A DNA stretch of 64,000 nucleotides from an uncultured Lachnospiraceae bacterium (GTDB taxonomy: Bacteria; Bacillota; Clostridia; Lachnospirales; Lachnospiraceae). The position numbers and the translations under genes are program-made. The notes under the pieces were generated by a model. That model did no database searches and was not told the origin of the DNA. It saw nothing but the letters and a program-made list of their open reading frames with translations. The DNA is taken from assembly GCA_910579395.1 (NCBI GenBank), contig CAJTUC010000012.1:36941-100940 (forward strand). Reading direction: 5' to 3'. This document shows positions 23,967 through 32,115 of the stretch, piece by piece (positions within the stretch are counted from its first letter, which is position 1; each line of letters opens with the position of its first letter).

Positions 23967-26900
23967 CTAAAACTCCTTTTTTCCTAATCTGACATTTTCC
24001 ATATGTTCCGCCAGTTCCGGAGAAAGTGTATCGAACAGATATTGCTTCTCTTTTGCTCCTTTTTCGGAATTTTCCAGAAAAAGCTCCCGCAGTTCCTGAT
24101 TGGTTGACATAATCTCCTCTTTCAGTTCCCGCGCGGATACCCGCTTTGCGCCCTGTCCCATAATAATGAGCTGTTCCAGTCCGTCGGACGTTGCAACGCT
24201 TACCCTGTGCTTTTTCGCAATCTCATGTGTCACCTTCTCGATGTATTGGTCAGCCGTCTCCGCTTCCTTCGTATAGACCACATGGATATTATGATAAGGA
24301 AAAATGCTGCCCGGACTGCCTTTGACCTTATACGCGTCAAAGACCAGTATCAGCGTCATCTTCCGATATCCCTGATAATTGCTCAAAATATCCATCAGCT
24401 TCCCCCGCGCGCTGTCCAGATTGAGTTTTGCCAGTTCACTTAGCTCTTCCCATGCAAAAATAATATTATACCCGTCCACGAGCAGATACTCTTCCTGTGC
24501 GGAAGCTGACGGCACTTTCCGCTCTCTGCCGGAATCAGCAGTCTCGGCAGAAATGGTCTTTGGTCCGTTCCATTTGCGGCGGCTGTCCAATGCGCTGCCG
24601 CCGGACCTTCCGCCGGATGCGCCTTTACGCTTTCCGGAATCTCTGTTTCCGGAAGCATCCCGTTTTCCGTAAGTTCGATGAAAGATTTCTTCCAGCTCCC
24701 TTTCCCCTGCGGCATACGCGGCATATCCGCCGTTTCCTGCATCATTTTCCGCTCCGGGTTGTCCGCTTCTTCCCGCGCTTCCTTCCGCACCGCTCTGCCG
24801 GATGCTTCCTGCACGCCCTTCCGCACCGTGCTGTTGTCCGACGCCTTCCGCCGAAACGCTTCTTTTATCCAGGCAGCTTTCCAGATGCATATACCGCTCC
24901 ACATCCTGCCACTCCACCAGAAAACCCGCTCCGTGCGCACAGAACACGGAAGAAGCCGGATTATCCAGGTCCCGCTCCGCCTCATAGCCGATTTGTTCGA
25001 TCACCTCATCCGCATTGTGACAGGGTTCATACCCTTTCAGGCTGCAGAAAAGCCTGCCGTTTCCTCCGGAATACGCCATCAGCGCCGTCTGATACCCCTG
25101 CATCTTTGCTGCGGGCGCCGTTCCGGTCAAAACAGAAACATCCCCCTCCGTAACCGGTGCATCAAAATGACCGCTCATCGCCTGTACATCCGTCATGGCA
25201 CGCCCAATCAACGCGGAAGGCAGTTCCAGCCGAAATTCATAAACAGGCTCCAGAAGCACGCCGCCCGCCCGGTGCAGTCCGTGTCTGACCGCCCGATATG
25301 TCGCCTGACGGAAATCACCGCCTTCGGTATGCTTCAAATGTGCCCTGCCCGCCGCTAACGTAATCCGCATATCCGTAATTGGAGCTCCCGTCAAAATACC
25401 CGGATGCTCTTTTTCTTCCAAATGTGTCAAAATCAGACGCTGCCAGTTCTTATCCAGCACGTCCTCACTGCATTCTGTATCAAAAACAAGGCCGCTCCCG
25501 GCTTCTCCCGGTTCCATCAGCAAATGCACTTCCGCATAATGACGCAGCGGCTCGAAATGCCCTACACCCTCTGCCGTCCTGCTGATCGTCTCCCTGTAAA
25601 CAATGCTTCCCTCGTCAAACCCGACCGAAACGCCAAAACGCTCTTCAATCAGATTTTTCAGGATTTCAATCTGCACCTCTCCCATGAGCTGTACATGAAT
25701 TTCCCCGACCTGCTCCTTCCAGACGATGTGAAGCTGCGGTTCCTCCTCTTCAAGTTGACATAACTTTTTATACACCGCATGCGTATCGCAGGACGACGGC
25801 AGGACGACACGGTATGTCATAACAGGTGTAAGCACCGGAGAAACGCTCCCCTGTTCCGTTCCCAGTCCTTCTCCTGAAAAAGTCCGGCTAAGTCCGGTCA
25901 CAACACAGACCGTCCCTGCCGGTACTTCTTTTTCGAGAGTATACTTCACTCCTGAATAAATCCGAATCTGATCAATTTTTTCTTCCCAGTCCCCCGTGGA
26001 ACCTTTCACGAGCTGCTTTACCTGTAAGCTGCCCCCCGTGACCTTCATATAAGTAAGACGGCTGCCCGTGCTGTCTCTGCCAATCTTATAGACCCGCGCG
26101 CCGAAACTGTCCGGATATTTCCGGGCCAGACTGAATTTCTCTACCCCGTCCAATAATTCTTTTACGCCTTCCACTTTCAGCGCCGAGCCGAAATAGCAGG
26201 GAAATACCTTTCGCGAAGCAATCAGGGAAGCAATCTCCCCATCGGCGAGCCCTCCCTGTTCCAGATATTTCTCCAAAAGCTTTTCGTCGCATACAGCGAT
26301 ATTCTCCAGAAACCGCTCATAATCCGCTTCGTCAGAATCTTTTTCCCTGCAATCCGCATCATGGGAAACACTCTCATCATATGCCGCCGATAAGCCGCCG
26401 CGCCGCGCCGCATCCGCTGTAAAATCAATGCACTGCCCGCCAAGGCGTTCCTGCAGTTCCCGCATCAACGCTTCCCTGTCTGTCCCCGGCTGGTCCATCT
26501 TATTCACGAAAAGAAAGACCGGTATCCGGTAACGCATAAGCAGGTTCCAGAGCGTCATAACATGCCCCTGCACCCCGTCCGCGCCGCTGATGACAAGCAC
26601 CGCATAATCGAGCACCTGCAGCGTTCGTTCCATCTCTGCGGAAAAATCAACGTGACCGGGCGTATCTAACAGCGTTACCTCCATTCCCGCCCAGGAAAAC
26701 TCTGCCTGTTTGCTGAAGATCGTAATGCCGCGCGACCGCTCCTGCGCATCCGTATCCAGAAAAGTATCTCTGTGATCCACTCTTCCTGCTTTCCGAATGC
26801 TGCCGCTCATATATAATATACTTTCCGCTAATGTTGTCTTTCCGGCGTCAACGTGCGCCAAAATCCCAAGGACCAGTTTCTTTCCCATCATTATACCCAT
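23967..26900 (-). CDS. TetM/EF-G-like ribosomal-protection GTPase fused to a YacP/Rae1-like NYN nuclease
   Basis: 977 residues. The N-terminal two thirds is a translational GTPase of the TetM/TetO type: G1 AHVDAGKTT (about 15-23), G2 RGIT, G3 DTPGH, G4 NKMD, then EF-G-like domains II-V. A Gly/Ser/Arg-rich linker (about 655-800) leads to a NYN domain (about 803-940) with YLLVDGYNII, ILVFDAYKVKG, EAETADQYIEKV and VATSDGLEQLIIMGQGAKRVSARELK, which closely follow YacP/Rae1. Rae1 is known to cut mRNA in the ribosomal A site, so a ribosome-targeted nuclease is my inference. I start at MGIMMGKK after AGAGGCAG; no resistance phenotype can be claimed. Confidence 0.85.
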   Translation of the reverse strand: MGIMMGKKLVLGILAHVDAGKTTLAESILYMSGSIRKAGRVDHRDTFLDTDAQERSRGITIFSKQAEFSWAGMEVTLLDTPGHVDFSAEMERTLQVLDYAVLVISGADGVQGHVMTLWNLLMRYRIPVFLFVNKMDQPGTDREALMRELQERLGGQCIDFTADAARRGGLSAAYDESVSHDADCREKDSDEADYERFLENIAVCDEKLLEKYLEQGGLADGEIASLIASRKVFPCYFGSALKVEGVKELLDGVEKFSLARKYPDSFGARVYKIGRDSTGSRLTYMKVTGGSLQVKQLVKGSTGDWEEKIDQIRIYSGVKYTLEKEVPAGTVCVVTGLSRTFSGEGLGTEQGSVSPVLTPVMTYRVVLPSSCDTHAVYKKLCQLEEEEPQLHIVWKEQVGEIHVQLMGEVQIEILKNLIEERFGVSVGFDEGSIVYRETISRTAEGVGHFEPLRHYAEVHLLMEPGEAGSGLVFDTECSEDVLDKNWQRLILTHLEEKEHPGILTGAPITDMRITLAAGRAHLKHTEGGDFRQATYRAVRHGLHRAGGVLLEPVYEFRLELPSALIGRAMTDVQAMSGHFDAPVTEGDVSVLTGTAPAAKMQGYQTALMAYSGGNGRLFCSLKGYEPCHNADEVIEQIGYEAERDLDNPASSVFCAHGAGFLVEWQDVERYMHLESCLDKRSVSAEGVGQQHGAEGRAGSIRQSGAEGSAGRSGQPGAENDAGNGGYAAYAAGERELEEIFHRTYGKRDASGNRDSGKRKGASGGRSGGSALDSRRKWNGPKTISAETADSGRERKVPSASAQEEYLLVDGYNIIFAWEELSELAKLNLDSARGKLMDILSNYQGYRKMTLILVFDAYKVKGSPGSIFPYHNIHVVYTKEAETADQYIEKVTHEIAKKHRVSVATSDGLEQLIIMGQGAKRVSARELKEEIMSTNQELRELFLENSEKGAKEKQYLFDTLSPELAEHMENVRLGKKEF

Positions 26901-26958
26901 CTGTCTGCCTCTGCAGACATTCAAATCCATAGTTGAAAGTACGTTTCGTGTAAGTCCG

Positions 26959-27696
26959 TTAAAGCAGTGCACTGCCGAACATACCGGCGAACAACGCCAG
27001 CGCGAGTTCACACAATGTCAGGAAATATCCCGCCGATTCCTTCGTAACACCGCCGAATAGCTTTTTGGACATATAGTAATAATACGTCCACACCCACATA
27101 CAAAGCAGCGCTTCCAACATGCCCATTATAGGTTCAATAACCAAACAAGTACAGAAGCACAACGCTAAGATAACGCTAAGAATTATCCTGAGAGCCTTCC
27201 GCAATGCCGGAGAAAGAACTGCGTCCCCGCGCCTGCCTTTTCCTTTCTCCTTTTCCGCTTCCGGAAACCACACGAACGCCATGCCGTACAGCGTTCTGGA
27301 AATCATATAGCCGATACAAAGAAACGCCAGCTGCCTGTCTTCCCGGACTTCCGAGAGTCCGCCCGCATACAGCAGGTAAAAGGTCATCGCTGCGATAGCT
27401 GCCTGCGTGCCAGCATAGCCCGCCTTTGCACTAAAGTCCGATTTCCCGGGAGCCGCCTTCCCGAACACTCTGCCGGCCAGCGTTTCCGATGTTTTCATGA
27501 AACCGGACAGATAAATACCGCCGCTCATCATGACCGGAACCGCCGCACCGATCAGCGCAAAACAGAGCTTCCCGAAATCCAGATATCCGCACAGCATATA
27601 AAAAGCGCACATGACCGCCCCCACCGCCACGCCGTACAAAATGCGGAGACAGAAGACATATTTTGCATTTTCTCTATTAGTCAGCCATTTGATCAT
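26959..27696 (-). CDS. CobS-like membrane protein lacking the catalytic acidic motifs
   Basis: 245 residues, six or seven helices, aligning by eye along its length with adenosylcobinamide-GDP ribazoletransferase. SRTLYGMAFVWFPEAEKEKG matches the family's SR-SG-A-V-FP-A-G segment, and FGGVTKESAGYFLTLCEL matches its GGxTGDxxG segment. However, the metal-binding GGIHLDGFxDTxD has become GGIYLSGFMKTSE, and GD in the second motif is KE. All key acidic residues are therefore gone or altered. No other cobalamin gene is in the window. A recruited or degenerate paralogue is inferred. It heads the operon, 58 bases before the GTPase-nuclease gene. Confidence 0.7.
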   Translation of the reverse strand: MIKWLTNRENAKYVFCLRILYGVAVGAVMCAFYMLCGYLDFGKLCFALIGAAVPVMMSGGIYLSGFMKTSETLAGRVFGKAAPGKSDFSAKAGYAGTQAAIAAMTFYLLYAGGLSEVREDRQLAFLCIGYMISRTLYGMAFVWFPEAEKEKGKGRRGDAVLSPALRKALRIILSVILALCFCTCLVIEPIMGMLEALLCMWVWTYYYYMSKKLFGGVTKESAGYFLTLCELALALFAGMFGSALL

Positions 27697-27730
27697 ATGC
27701 GCTTATCCTTTCTTCTGAATATTCAGTCAA

Positions 27731-27760
27731 ATTATATGCCTGTCGTTATATTTTTGTCAA
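27731..27760 (-). promoter_or_regulatory. Strong sigma-A promoter of the CobS-like/GTPase-nuclease/Mrp operon
   Basis: On the minus strand TTGACA (27755-27760) and TATAAT (27731-27736) are 18 bp apart, both perfect consensus hexamers. It is about 35 bp before the CobS-like start and overlaps the end of the upstream GH51 gene. It can drive all genes down to 14121. Confidence 0.75.
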
Positions 27761-27761
27761 A

Positions 27762-29882
27762 TCATTCCGGCATCTTCATCCGTACCACCACAAAACTTTC
27801 CGGGGCAAGCACAAGCATCCCGTCCAATTTCATACTGCGCTCTTCATAACAGACAGGCTCCGGCCGGCCGCTCTTTCCTTCCGCAACATTATCTGCCCCG
27901 CTTGCGGCATTGGACGTCTCTGCTGCATTGTCACCTGCCTCTGTTTCCGCATCATGCACGTCCTTCCGCAGTTCCTTCATCATAACCGTTCCCCGAACCG
28001 GCTCTTCCCGCGCATCCGTCAGTTCTAAATATTTCTCTTCTTTTGCCGCATTGACCGCCTTGAGAATGTATTCGCCATCTTTTTCATCAAAGGAAATACT
28101 GATATAGATTCCTTCTTTCCGCAGTTCCTTTTCCTGGCCGTGCATCGGTACGAGTACAGTTCCCATGTTTTCACCGTACATCTTCTGGACATAATAACTC
28201 GCGGTCGGATAAGTATCCGTTTCGTTGAACCAGATCATGTCCGGCGCCCACTGGGCATATCCGATTCTCGCAAAAAGAGGCGCATAGGAAGCCAGAATCA
28301 CCACATCCGCGTTTTTCTCAATGCCCGTCAGGAAAGCTGCTTCCGCAAGCGCCCCCGCAAAGGTATTGGCTCCCGGCTCCTTCATCCCGCTGACGGGATG
28401 AGCCGCGTATTCTCCGGCAAAAACTTTGACATTCCTCGGATAATCGTCATAAAAATCCACATGATCATAAAACCATTCCGGTTTCACATAATAATGTTCG
28501 TCCACCGCGTAACAGAAATGCGGATTTTCGGATGCCGCTTCATGATAGAACTTCCAGGCATCCCGGTAATGCTCTGACGTAATATCCGGCCCGGCGGAAC
28601 CAATCAGCCGGATTTCCGGATATTTTTCATGAATCGCCTGTTCAAAAAGGCGGTAACGGGCATAAAAATCGACCTGTTCAGTCTCCCACTGCTCGTTGCC
28701 GATACCGATCATCGTCAGTCCAAAAGGTTCGGGATGGCCCATTCCCACACGCAGGCCGCCCCATTTTGTATCAGGTCCGCCGTTCGCAAACTCGATCAAA
28801 TCCAGCGCATCCTGTAGAAACTCCTGAAATTCCGGTGCTTCCACTTCTATCAGTTCATAGGACTGATACTGACAGGCAAGTCCCACATTCAACACCGGAA
28901 GCGGAGCCGCCCCGATCAGCTCACACAACAGAAAATATTCGTAGAAACCGATTCCGAGCGTCTGATTGTAATGGGCATATTCCGTATGCCACCCGTTTTC
29001 CGGGTTCGTACCGTGCAGCGACCATCTGCTGTAATTGGCCCTGCGCCGCTCCGGAATACCGACGCTTTCCTTCCACCGATAGCGGTTCTCCAGTGTATTT
29101 CCCTCAATGATGCAGCCACCCGGGAAACGCAGGAAGCCAGGATGCAGTTCCTTCAACCGCTCGAACAGGTCTTTCCGGAAAACGCCCGCCACCGCATCCG
29201 CCGGCATCATGGAAATAAAATCGAGCTCTACGGTCCCCGCCTCGTCCAAAGACAGGACAAATTCACCACTCTCTACCGTTTCCGCCGCTTTCAGCGTCAG
29301 TTCATAACGAATCCACTTTCTCCAGGCATCCTTCGGCACACTCTGACAAGGCACGGACGCTTCCGCATATATGGCTCCTTCTTTCCGGACAGTAACCCTG
29401 AATTTTCCTTCATAGGAAATCTGTCTTGCATAAAAAGATACTTTATATTCTTTCTCTTTTTCCAGATAAATGCCGCTGTATGCCTGATTCCGAATCCCCT
29501 GCCCCGGCTGCACGGCCGTAAAACGCAGGTAATGCGGATTTTCCCGGTATAGCGGACTGCCCATGACATACTGCAGTTCACCGGCAGCATTCCCGCCGTT
29601 TCTGTTCTCGCTGCCGCAATCCTCTCTACTGCCATTCCCGCCGCCACAGTACTCTCCTTTGCTGTTTTCGCTCACCTGTGCAAAACTCCAGCCATAGCCC
29701 GGGTCCGGCTTCACATAATAATCCCCTTTATCACCATAACAGTCGTAAAATTCAAAAGAGCGGTTCTCTATCATTTCCGCATACAGGCCGCCGTCCGCCG
29801 CATAATTGATGTCCTCGAAGAACAGACCGATCATGCCTTCATTGATTTTATTTCCCTTTTCTTTTTCTATTCTGAACTTCAT
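27762..29882 (-). CDS. GH51 alpha-L-arabinofuranosidase, intracellular
   Basis: About 706 residues; removes arabinofuranosyl residues from arabinan or arabinoxylan oligosaccharides. The N-terminal IGLFFEDINYAADGGLYAEMIENRSFEF is the GH51 opening. A carbohydrate-binding-like insert follows. The (beta/alpha)8 part has LRFPGGCIIEGN, the acid/base glutamate in GIGNEQWETE and the nucleophile in VFAGEYAAHP. No signal peptide, so the substrate must be imported. The C-terminal sandwich contains an Asp/Ala/Glu-rich insertion. I start at MKFRIE, behind GAAAGGAAATC. It is 30 bases after a beta-galactosidase remnant, so this was a glycosidase operon. Confidence 0.9.
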   Translation of the reverse strand: MKFRIEKEKGNKINEGMIGLFFEDINYAADGGLYAEMIENRSFEFYDCYGDKGDYYVKPDPGYGWSFAQVSENSKGEYCGGGNGSREDCGSENRNGGNAAGELQYVMGSPLYRENPHYLRFTAVQPGQGIRNQAYSGIYLEKEKEYKVSFYARQISYEGKFRVTVRKEGAIYAEASVPCQSVPKDAWRKWIRYELTLKAAETVESGEFVLSLDEAGTVELDFISMMPADAVAGVFRKDLFERLKELHPGFLRFPGGCIIEGNTLENRYRWKESVGIPERRRANYSRWSLHGTNPENGWHTEYAHYNQTLGIGFYEYFLLCELIGAAPLPVLNVGLACQYQSYELIEVEAPEFQEFLQDALDLIEFANGGPDTKWGGLRVGMGHPEPFGLTMIGIGNEQWETEQVDFYARYRLFEQAIHEKYPEIRLIGSAGPDITSEHYRDAWKFYHEAASENPHFCYAVDEHYYVKPEWFYDHVDFYDDYPRNVKVFAGEYAAHPVSGMKEPGANTFAGALAEAAFLTGIEKNADVVILASYAPLFARIGYAQWAPDMIWFNETDTYPTASYYVQKMYGENMGTVLVPMHGQEKELRKEGIYISISFDEKDGEYILKAVNAAKEEKYLELTDAREEPVRGTVMMKELRKDVHDAETEAGDNAAETSNAASGADNVAEGKSGRPEPVCYEERSMKLDGMLVLAPESFVVVRMKMPE

Positions 29883-29912
29883 CGTTTGATTTCCTTTCTT
29901 CTTCATATCACA

Positions 29913-30380
29913 CTAGCCGAGAGCCGGCTCACCGCACAGTCTGACCTCTCCCGGTGCTTTTCCTTCTGTCTCAAAGACCAGGATCCTGTTCCCGCCTTTT
30001 TGCAAAAGGGGCCCCGGAATGTAGAAGCGCTTCTGCGGGCCGATTTCCCAGAATCTTCCGATATTGAAACCGTTTACGAGCACACAGCCTTTTCCTCATC
30101 CGGCAAGTTCGATAAAAGTATCTCCCGTCTCTTCTGCCGTAAAAGGAACTCATAAAATCCCGGTTCCCCCTCTTCGGGCAGTGTTTCAAAAGACAGACCT
30201 GACAATCTTCCATCGGAAGGAGCAGTACATTTTGCATCCGCCGCGAGATATTATCCAGATTATTGAACAATCCGGTGCTTCGTACGGCTTTCAACGTTCC
30301 GTAACCCTTTCTCTGAATCTAATTTTTACCTTTTCACCGTTGAGGTAAAAATCATCTTTTATTTCAAATCTGTCATTCAT
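29913..30380 (-). pseudogene. GH35 beta-galactosidase remnant with large internal deletion
   Basis: The ATG at 30380 opens MNDRFEIKDDFYLNGEKVKI, the N-terminus of GH35 beta-galactosidases. It then jumps directly to C-terminal sequence that is frameshifted at least twice. The pieces are STGLFNNLDNISRRM, LSGLSFETLPEEGEPGFYEF, KGCVLVNGFNIGRFWEIGPQ, RFYIPGPLLQKGGNRILVFE and GKAPGEVRLCGEPALG, then a stop. Roughly the central three quarters of the protein, including both catalytic glutamates, is absent. It overlaps the aroA stop (ATGA) and precedes the arabinofuranosidase, so the operon frame survives while this gene is dead. Confidence 0.85.
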
Positions 30381-31732
30381 ATATGTGTACCTCCATCTGT
30401 CTGCATCAGCAGACATTCTTCCAGCACTTCAAAATAGTCTTCAAAGGTCTTGCGGCAGCATCCGGGATTATCAATGACAATACCGGGACTGCGCAGGCCG
30501 ATCAGGGAAAATCCCATCGCCATACGGTGATCATCATAGGTCTCCACCATGGATGGAGCAGGCCTGCCCGGATGGATTGTGATGCTCTCCTTTCGTTCTT
30601 CGCATCGGATACCCATTTTGGAAAGTTCCGTGGTGATGGCTGCGATGCGGTCACTTTCCTGAAAACGGATATGACCGATTCCAGTGATCGTGGTCGGGCC
30701 GTCCGCAAAAGGTGCGATGGCAGCCAGCGTTATAGCCTGGTCGGAACAGGCGGACATATCGGCTGTAATCCCGTGAAATATGCCATCCGCCGGTGGTTCC
30801 AGCAAGATTCCCTGAGACGTATCCGCCGCCCGGCAGCCCATTTTTTCCAGAAGCCTGATAAATGCCACATCCCCCTGAAGGGAGTCAAAATGCACATGTT
30901 CGACCCTTACCGGAAGATTCAACAGAGGACTCATGGCATAGAAATAGCACGCCGCAGACACGTCCGGCTCTATCCGGTAATCCAAAGCCCGGTAATGCTG
31001 TCCTGCCTGGGTGAGAAAGGCACTGTCCGAAAACTTTTTCACACATACACCGAACTGCTCCATCATTTTTAGGGTCATTTCGATATAAGCCATGCCGTGG
31101 GTTCCTTCTATATGCGTAGTAAAGTCTTTATCACACAGACAGGACACGATGAGCAGAGCGCTCAAAAACTGACTGCTGCTGTCGATGTTGATGGAAATCT
31201 GCTCTTTACGGAAGCCATGACCGCGCAGAATATAGGGGAAATGTCCCTCCTCCGCATCTGTATCGTAAAGAATTTCACAGCCAAGTTCTTTCAGGGAATG
31301 AAGCAGAGGGGCCATGGGACGTCTGCGCATTTGTTCGGAAGCATCCATATGGTATACGCCTTCGGAAAGCCCCAGAAAAGCAGTCAGAAAGCGTGCCGCA
31401 GTTCCGGCGCTGCCCACATACAGGCTGGCCTTGGGCCGGGGAACTATGCCGCTCAGACCTCGGACAGTAACCCGGCGGGCGGGCTCGTCTACCTCTGTCT
31501 CAAATCCCAGATCCTGTACACATTTCAGAAAATGTCTGGAATCGTCGGAAAAAAGCACACCCCGCAGGGTGGAAACGCCCTCTGCCAATGTGGCAAGCAG
31601 GAGCGCACGGTTCGTGATGCTCTTAGAGCCAGGGACATTAATTTCCAGAGGCCCGGCAGGAACGCCCTTCATCTGTATAGAATCATATATGAATGGAACG
31701 GAATAGGTCAATGCGTCTGCAAATTTGTTCAT
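30377..31732 (-). CDS. aroA: 3-phosphoshikimate 1-carboxyvinyltransferase (EPSP synthase)
   Basis: Joins shikimate-3-phosphate and phosphoenolpyruvate in chorismate synthesis. About 451 residues. The substrate-binding GSKSITNRALLLATLAEG is at the N-terminus, YVGSAGTAARFLTAFL follows, and the C-terminal half has DQAITLAAIAPFADG, RFQESDRIAAI and YDDHRMAMGFSLIG. All the usual landmarks are intact. I start at MNKFAD because the frame upstream overlaps the promoter; the SD AAAGG is about 14 bases away, which is long. Its last codons overlap the dead beta-galactosidase start. No other aro gene is nearby. Confidence 0.92.
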   Translation of the reverse strand: MNKFADALTYSVPFIYDSIQMKGVPAGPLEINVPGSKSITNRALLLATLAEGVSTLRGVLFSDDSRHFLKCVQDLGFETEVDEPARRVTVRGLSGIVPRPKASLYVGSAGTAARFLTAFLGLSEGVYHMDASEQMRRRPMAPLLHSLKELGCEILYDTDAEEGHFPYILRGHGFRKEQISINIDSSSQFLSALLIVSCLCDKDFTTHIEGTHGMAYIEMTLKMMEQFGVCVKKFSDSAFLTQAGQHYRALDYRIEPDVSAACYFYAMSPLLNLPVRVEHVHFDSLQGDVAFIRLLEKMGCRAADTSQGILLEPPADGIFHGITADMSACSDQAITLAAIAPFADGPTTITGIGHIRFQESDRIAAITTELSKMGIRCEERKESITIHPGRPAPSMVETYDDHRMAMGFSLIGLRSPGIVIDNPGCCRKTFEDYFEVLEECLLMQTDGGTHI

Positions 31733-31808
31733 AATAAATAACCATACCTTTCTCTCAACCTGCGAACTTAGGGCCGACACGGAAAGCATCTCGGCACCAG
31801 TATTCGCA

Positions 31809-31856
31809 AGACAAACAAGTTTGTCTGCCGAAAAATAAATTACATGAAACATTATA
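31809..31856 (-). promoter_or_regulatory. Extended -10 promoter and palindrome upstream of aroA
   Basis: TGCTATAAT, an extended -10 (TATAAT at 31851-31856), has no clear -35. A perfect palindrome of 8-bp arms, AGACAAAC and GTTTGTCT with a 2-nt centre, lies at 31809-31826, just downstream of the expected transcript start. It could be an operator or a 5' hairpin of the mRNA. Confidence 0.5.
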
Positions 31857-32070
31857 GCACAAAATAAACGGGATATGGTGAGCGGATTCTGCCCATAGCC
31901 CTGATATCCCCCATCGGTGCCAAAATCCCGATTATCATCTTGATCAGCGTAGATTTGCCGACTCCGTTTTCACCGATACCTGCAAGGGCATGACTTTCTG
32001 CTATCCGTAAAGTCATTCCACCGACCGCCGTAATTTTCCGCAATAATACAAAAAGCGCAGGCACTCTCAC
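31852..32070 (-). pseudogene. Fragment of a sugar ABC transporter ATPase (RbsA-like)
   Basis: The frame reads RKITAVGGMTLRIAESHALA and then GIGENGVGKSTLIKMIIGIL, a Walker A loop in the context usual for ribose-type ATPases (xALVGENGAGKSTLMKxLxG). Nothing of the signature motif, Walker B or second domain follows. It begins inside the terminator of the upstream phosphoribosyltransferase gene and has no start site of its own. With the beta-galactosidase remnant it marks decay of carbohydrate genes around aroA. Confidence 0.7.
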
Positions 32071-32080
32071 CCGCGCTTTC
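32048..32080 (-). terminator. Terminator after the phosphoribosyltransferase gene
   Basis: On the minus strand AAAGCGC pairs with GCGCTTT, with further GG/CC pairing towards the loop, followed by T residues. A separate 14-bp palindrome, CCGACGGCCGTCGG, lies at 32092-32105 between the stop codon and this hairpin. Confidence 0.6.
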
Positions 32081-32115
32081 CTTCCTCTATACCGACGGCC
32101 GTCGGCACATCATCA

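Noticed and set aside
23967..26900. Calling the fusion gene a tetracycline resistance gene.
   Set aside because: The GTPase part is TetM-like, but the nuclease domain and operon context argue for another role, and resistance cannot be read from sequence by eye.
26906..26926. A GTCTGC-AGAG-GCAGAC hairpin over the ribosome site of the GTPase-nuclease gene, with look-alikes near 30400 and 44755.
   Set aside because: Six-base stems like this occur by chance. The copy near 30400 is inside aroA coding sequence and that near 44755 pairs less well. I see no reason to link them.
31738..31753. A 16-bp sequence (AGAAAGGTATGGTTAT on the coding strand) upstream of aroA is identical to one at 54838-54853 upstream of the TPR gene.
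   Set aside because: About one 16-base match is expected by chance in a window of this length on both strands, and the two genes share nothing else. It is largely a ribosome-binding context.
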